A DNA stretch of 7,312 nt, taken from Methanobrevibacter sp. (GTDB lineage Archaea > Methanobacteriota > Methanobacteria > Methanobacteriales > Methanobacteriaceae). The notes below the pieces were generated by a model. The model did not search any database. It saw only the letters and a list, made by a program, of their open reading frames with translations, and had not been told where the DNA came from. Shown here in pieces: positions 6,225 to 7,312 of the stretch. The stretch is from assembly GCA_016838945.1 (NCBI GenBank), contig JADLKP010000107.1:1-7312 (forward strand), written 5' to 3'. A program made the translations under genes and the position numbers. Each line of letters starts with the position of its first letter. Position 1 is the stretch's first letter.

Positions 6225-7241
6225 TTACTCACCATTATAAATGCGAATTCCGCCGGTCTCCAATTTATAAAAATCAAACTCATCATAGTATTCCGCTTCC
6301 AACTTCAACCTTTGATTTTCATTTGCTATTGCAAAAACAGTGTTGCCAAGCATTGCCATAGAGCTTCCCAATACTTTTCCATGCAGCTGATGCACAATCT
6401 TCAATAAATCATCATTAATCAGATGGGCCCTCTTTGCAAAGGACAATGACGCATTCATAAACTTCTTAATGGTTTCCTCCTCATTGAATTCATTGTCAAC
6501 AGCTACATTGAACCTGTTTTTGAATTTTGAACCTATCACAATTCCATCATCCTTTTCATTGAATTCATCCCCTACCTCCAATCCAACTTGAGTGATGAGC
6601 TTCTTATGCTTTGGATCTTCAATTATTGAAGCTGTGGATATCTCTCCAAGAGTTTTTGTAATTACATAAAAATCAGACTTTAAGGGTTCAAAGACTCCAA
6701 AACCGGTCTTTTCCTGTGGAACAATTGACTTTACCTCACCAAAACCAGGAGCTCCAACCTTTGTTCGAAGCACAATCCCTTTAGATAACTCTGCAATAAC
6801 GTCTCCAAGACCTGTTCCAAGTGAAACTTCTGCCAAATGAGCATACTTTCCACATTCCTCAATTGACAATCCTAAGCTAAAGTATTCATTTATGCAGATT
6901 GCAGTTCCAATAGCTGATGCCGCAGAGCTTCCAAATCCGCATCCAATAGGCACTTGAAAAATTTGGTTTATGAGAATACCATCTAAATTAAACTGGATTT
7001 TATCTTTATTTAACTCATTTTCCATAAATTCAATTGTCTTGAGAATTATTACCTCATTATACTCATCCTTTTTTCCATTTATCAATATGGAAAATGATTC
7101 ATCAGCATTCTTATCCATTTTAGTGATAACTCCCTTATCCAATAGCACTCCTGCACCTAAGGATCCTTTCAATAAGGGATTTTCATTATCGAAAATACTG
7201 AAAAAGCCTGTGATATGAGATGGAACAAAAACGGAAATCAT
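6225..7241 (-). CDS. Pantoate kinase (archaeal CoA biosynthesis, GHMP kinase family)
   Basis: This enzyme phosphorylates D-pantoate with ATP to 4-phosphopantoate, which phosphopantothenate synthetase then joins to beta-alanine. It is the archaeal replacement for the bacterial PanC/CoaA order. GHMP motifs are clear: FVPSHITGFF (5-14) at the N-terminus, the ATP-binding loop PIGCGFGSSAASA (98-110), GTGLGDV (142-148) with the likely catalytic Asp147, and the C-terminal GSSMAMLGNTVFA (292-304). SHITGFF and the GTGLGDV/APGFG (164-168) blocks are typical of pantoate kinase rather than homoserine or mevalonate kinases. At 338 residues it is longer than the roughly 300 expected. An acidic segment around 220-258 with DEFNE (225-229) and NEFNE (251-255) looks like an insertion. 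No strong Shine-Dalgarno sequence precedes the ATG. The methyltransferase gene follows after 15 bp. Confidence 0.88.
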   Translation of the reverse strand: MISVFVPSHITGFFSIFDNENPLLKGSLGAGVLLDKGVITKMDKNADESFSILINGKKDEYNEVIILKTIEFMENELNKDKIQFNLDGILINQIFQVPIGCGFGSSAASAIGTAICINEYFSLGLSIEECGKYAHLAEVSLGTGLGDVIAELSKGIVLRTKVGAPGFGEVKSIVPQEKTGFGVFEPLKSDFYVITKTLGEISTASIIEDPKHKKLITQVGLEVGDEFNEKDDGIVIGSKFKNRFNVAVDNEFNEEETIKKFMNASLSFAKRAHLINDDLLKIVHQLHGKVLGSSMAMLGNTVFAIANENQRLKLEAEYYDEFDFYKLETGGIRIYNGE

Positions 7242-7292
7242 TTTAACACTTCGTTATTTAAAAAATTTAATAAAAATTAAATACATCGTTAT
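7242..7292 (-). promoter_or_regulatory. Upstream region of pantoate kinase with a spaced direct repeat
   Basis: Read on the - strand, a 16 bp sequence occurs at 7292-7277 (ATAACGATGTATTTAA) and again at 7257-7242 (ATAACGAAGTGTTAAA) with 13 of 16 matches and a start-to-start distance of 35 bp. The second copy abuts the start codon. Both contain CG within ATAACGA, which is uncommon in this A/T-rich DNA. TATA-like stretches lie between and upstream of them but none stands out. A repressor-binding role is conjecture. Confidence 0.3.
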
Positions 7293-7312
7293 AATAATAA
7301 GTTTATTAATTA

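Noticed and set aside
5989..6407. Open frames on the + strand opposite the methyltransferase and pantoate kinase genes.
   Set aside because: They are antisense shadows of recognised genes with no recognisable motif of their own.

Overview
The window looks like ordinary chromosome from a low-GC methanogenic archaeon, most likely of the Methanobacteriales (a Methanobrevibacter-like organism). Four things point there: an archaeal-type aspartyl-tRNA synthetase without the bacterial GAD insertion, a pantoate kinase (the archaea-specific route to coenzyme A), Shine-Dalgarno sequences resembling GAGGTGAT, and intergenic DNA made almost only of A and T. The genus is inferred from overall character, not from a marker gene.

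Layout, left half (+ strand): hisD (141-1421), aspS (1620-2942, GTG start) and an HI0933/YhiN-type flavoprotein (3129-4451). They are separated by AT-rich gaps of about 190-200 bp, so each is probably transcribed alone. Three copies of a 31-32 bp repeat lie upstream of hisD and four copies of a 16 bp repeat lie just downstream. aspS and the flavoprotein gene are each followed by a hairpin plus T-tract.

Layout, right half (- strand): a small membrane-anchored DUF4012/LCP-like protein (4707-5426), then, read from the right edge inward, pantoate kinase (7241-6225) followed after 15 bp by a class I SAM-dependent methyltransferase (6209-5679). The last two look like an operon. The flavoprotein and DUF4012 genes converge on 4452-4706, where two oppositely oriented terminator-like hairpins face each other. 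The - strand hairpin contains the DUF4012 stop codon.

The genes do not form one pathway. They cover histidine synthesis, tRNA charging (probably non-discriminating, giving both Asp-tRNA(Asp) and Asp-tRNA(Asn)), a flavin oxidoreductase of unknown substrate, a possible cell-envelope protein, and coenzyme A synthesis with an uncharacterised methyltransferase. I see no mobile element, CRISPR array, tRNA, rRNA or defence system. The items most worth a second look are the LCP-like protein, the methyltransferase tied to pantoate kinase, an apparent insertion in pantoate kinase, and the phased repeats before hisD. No new biological system can be claimed from this sequence.
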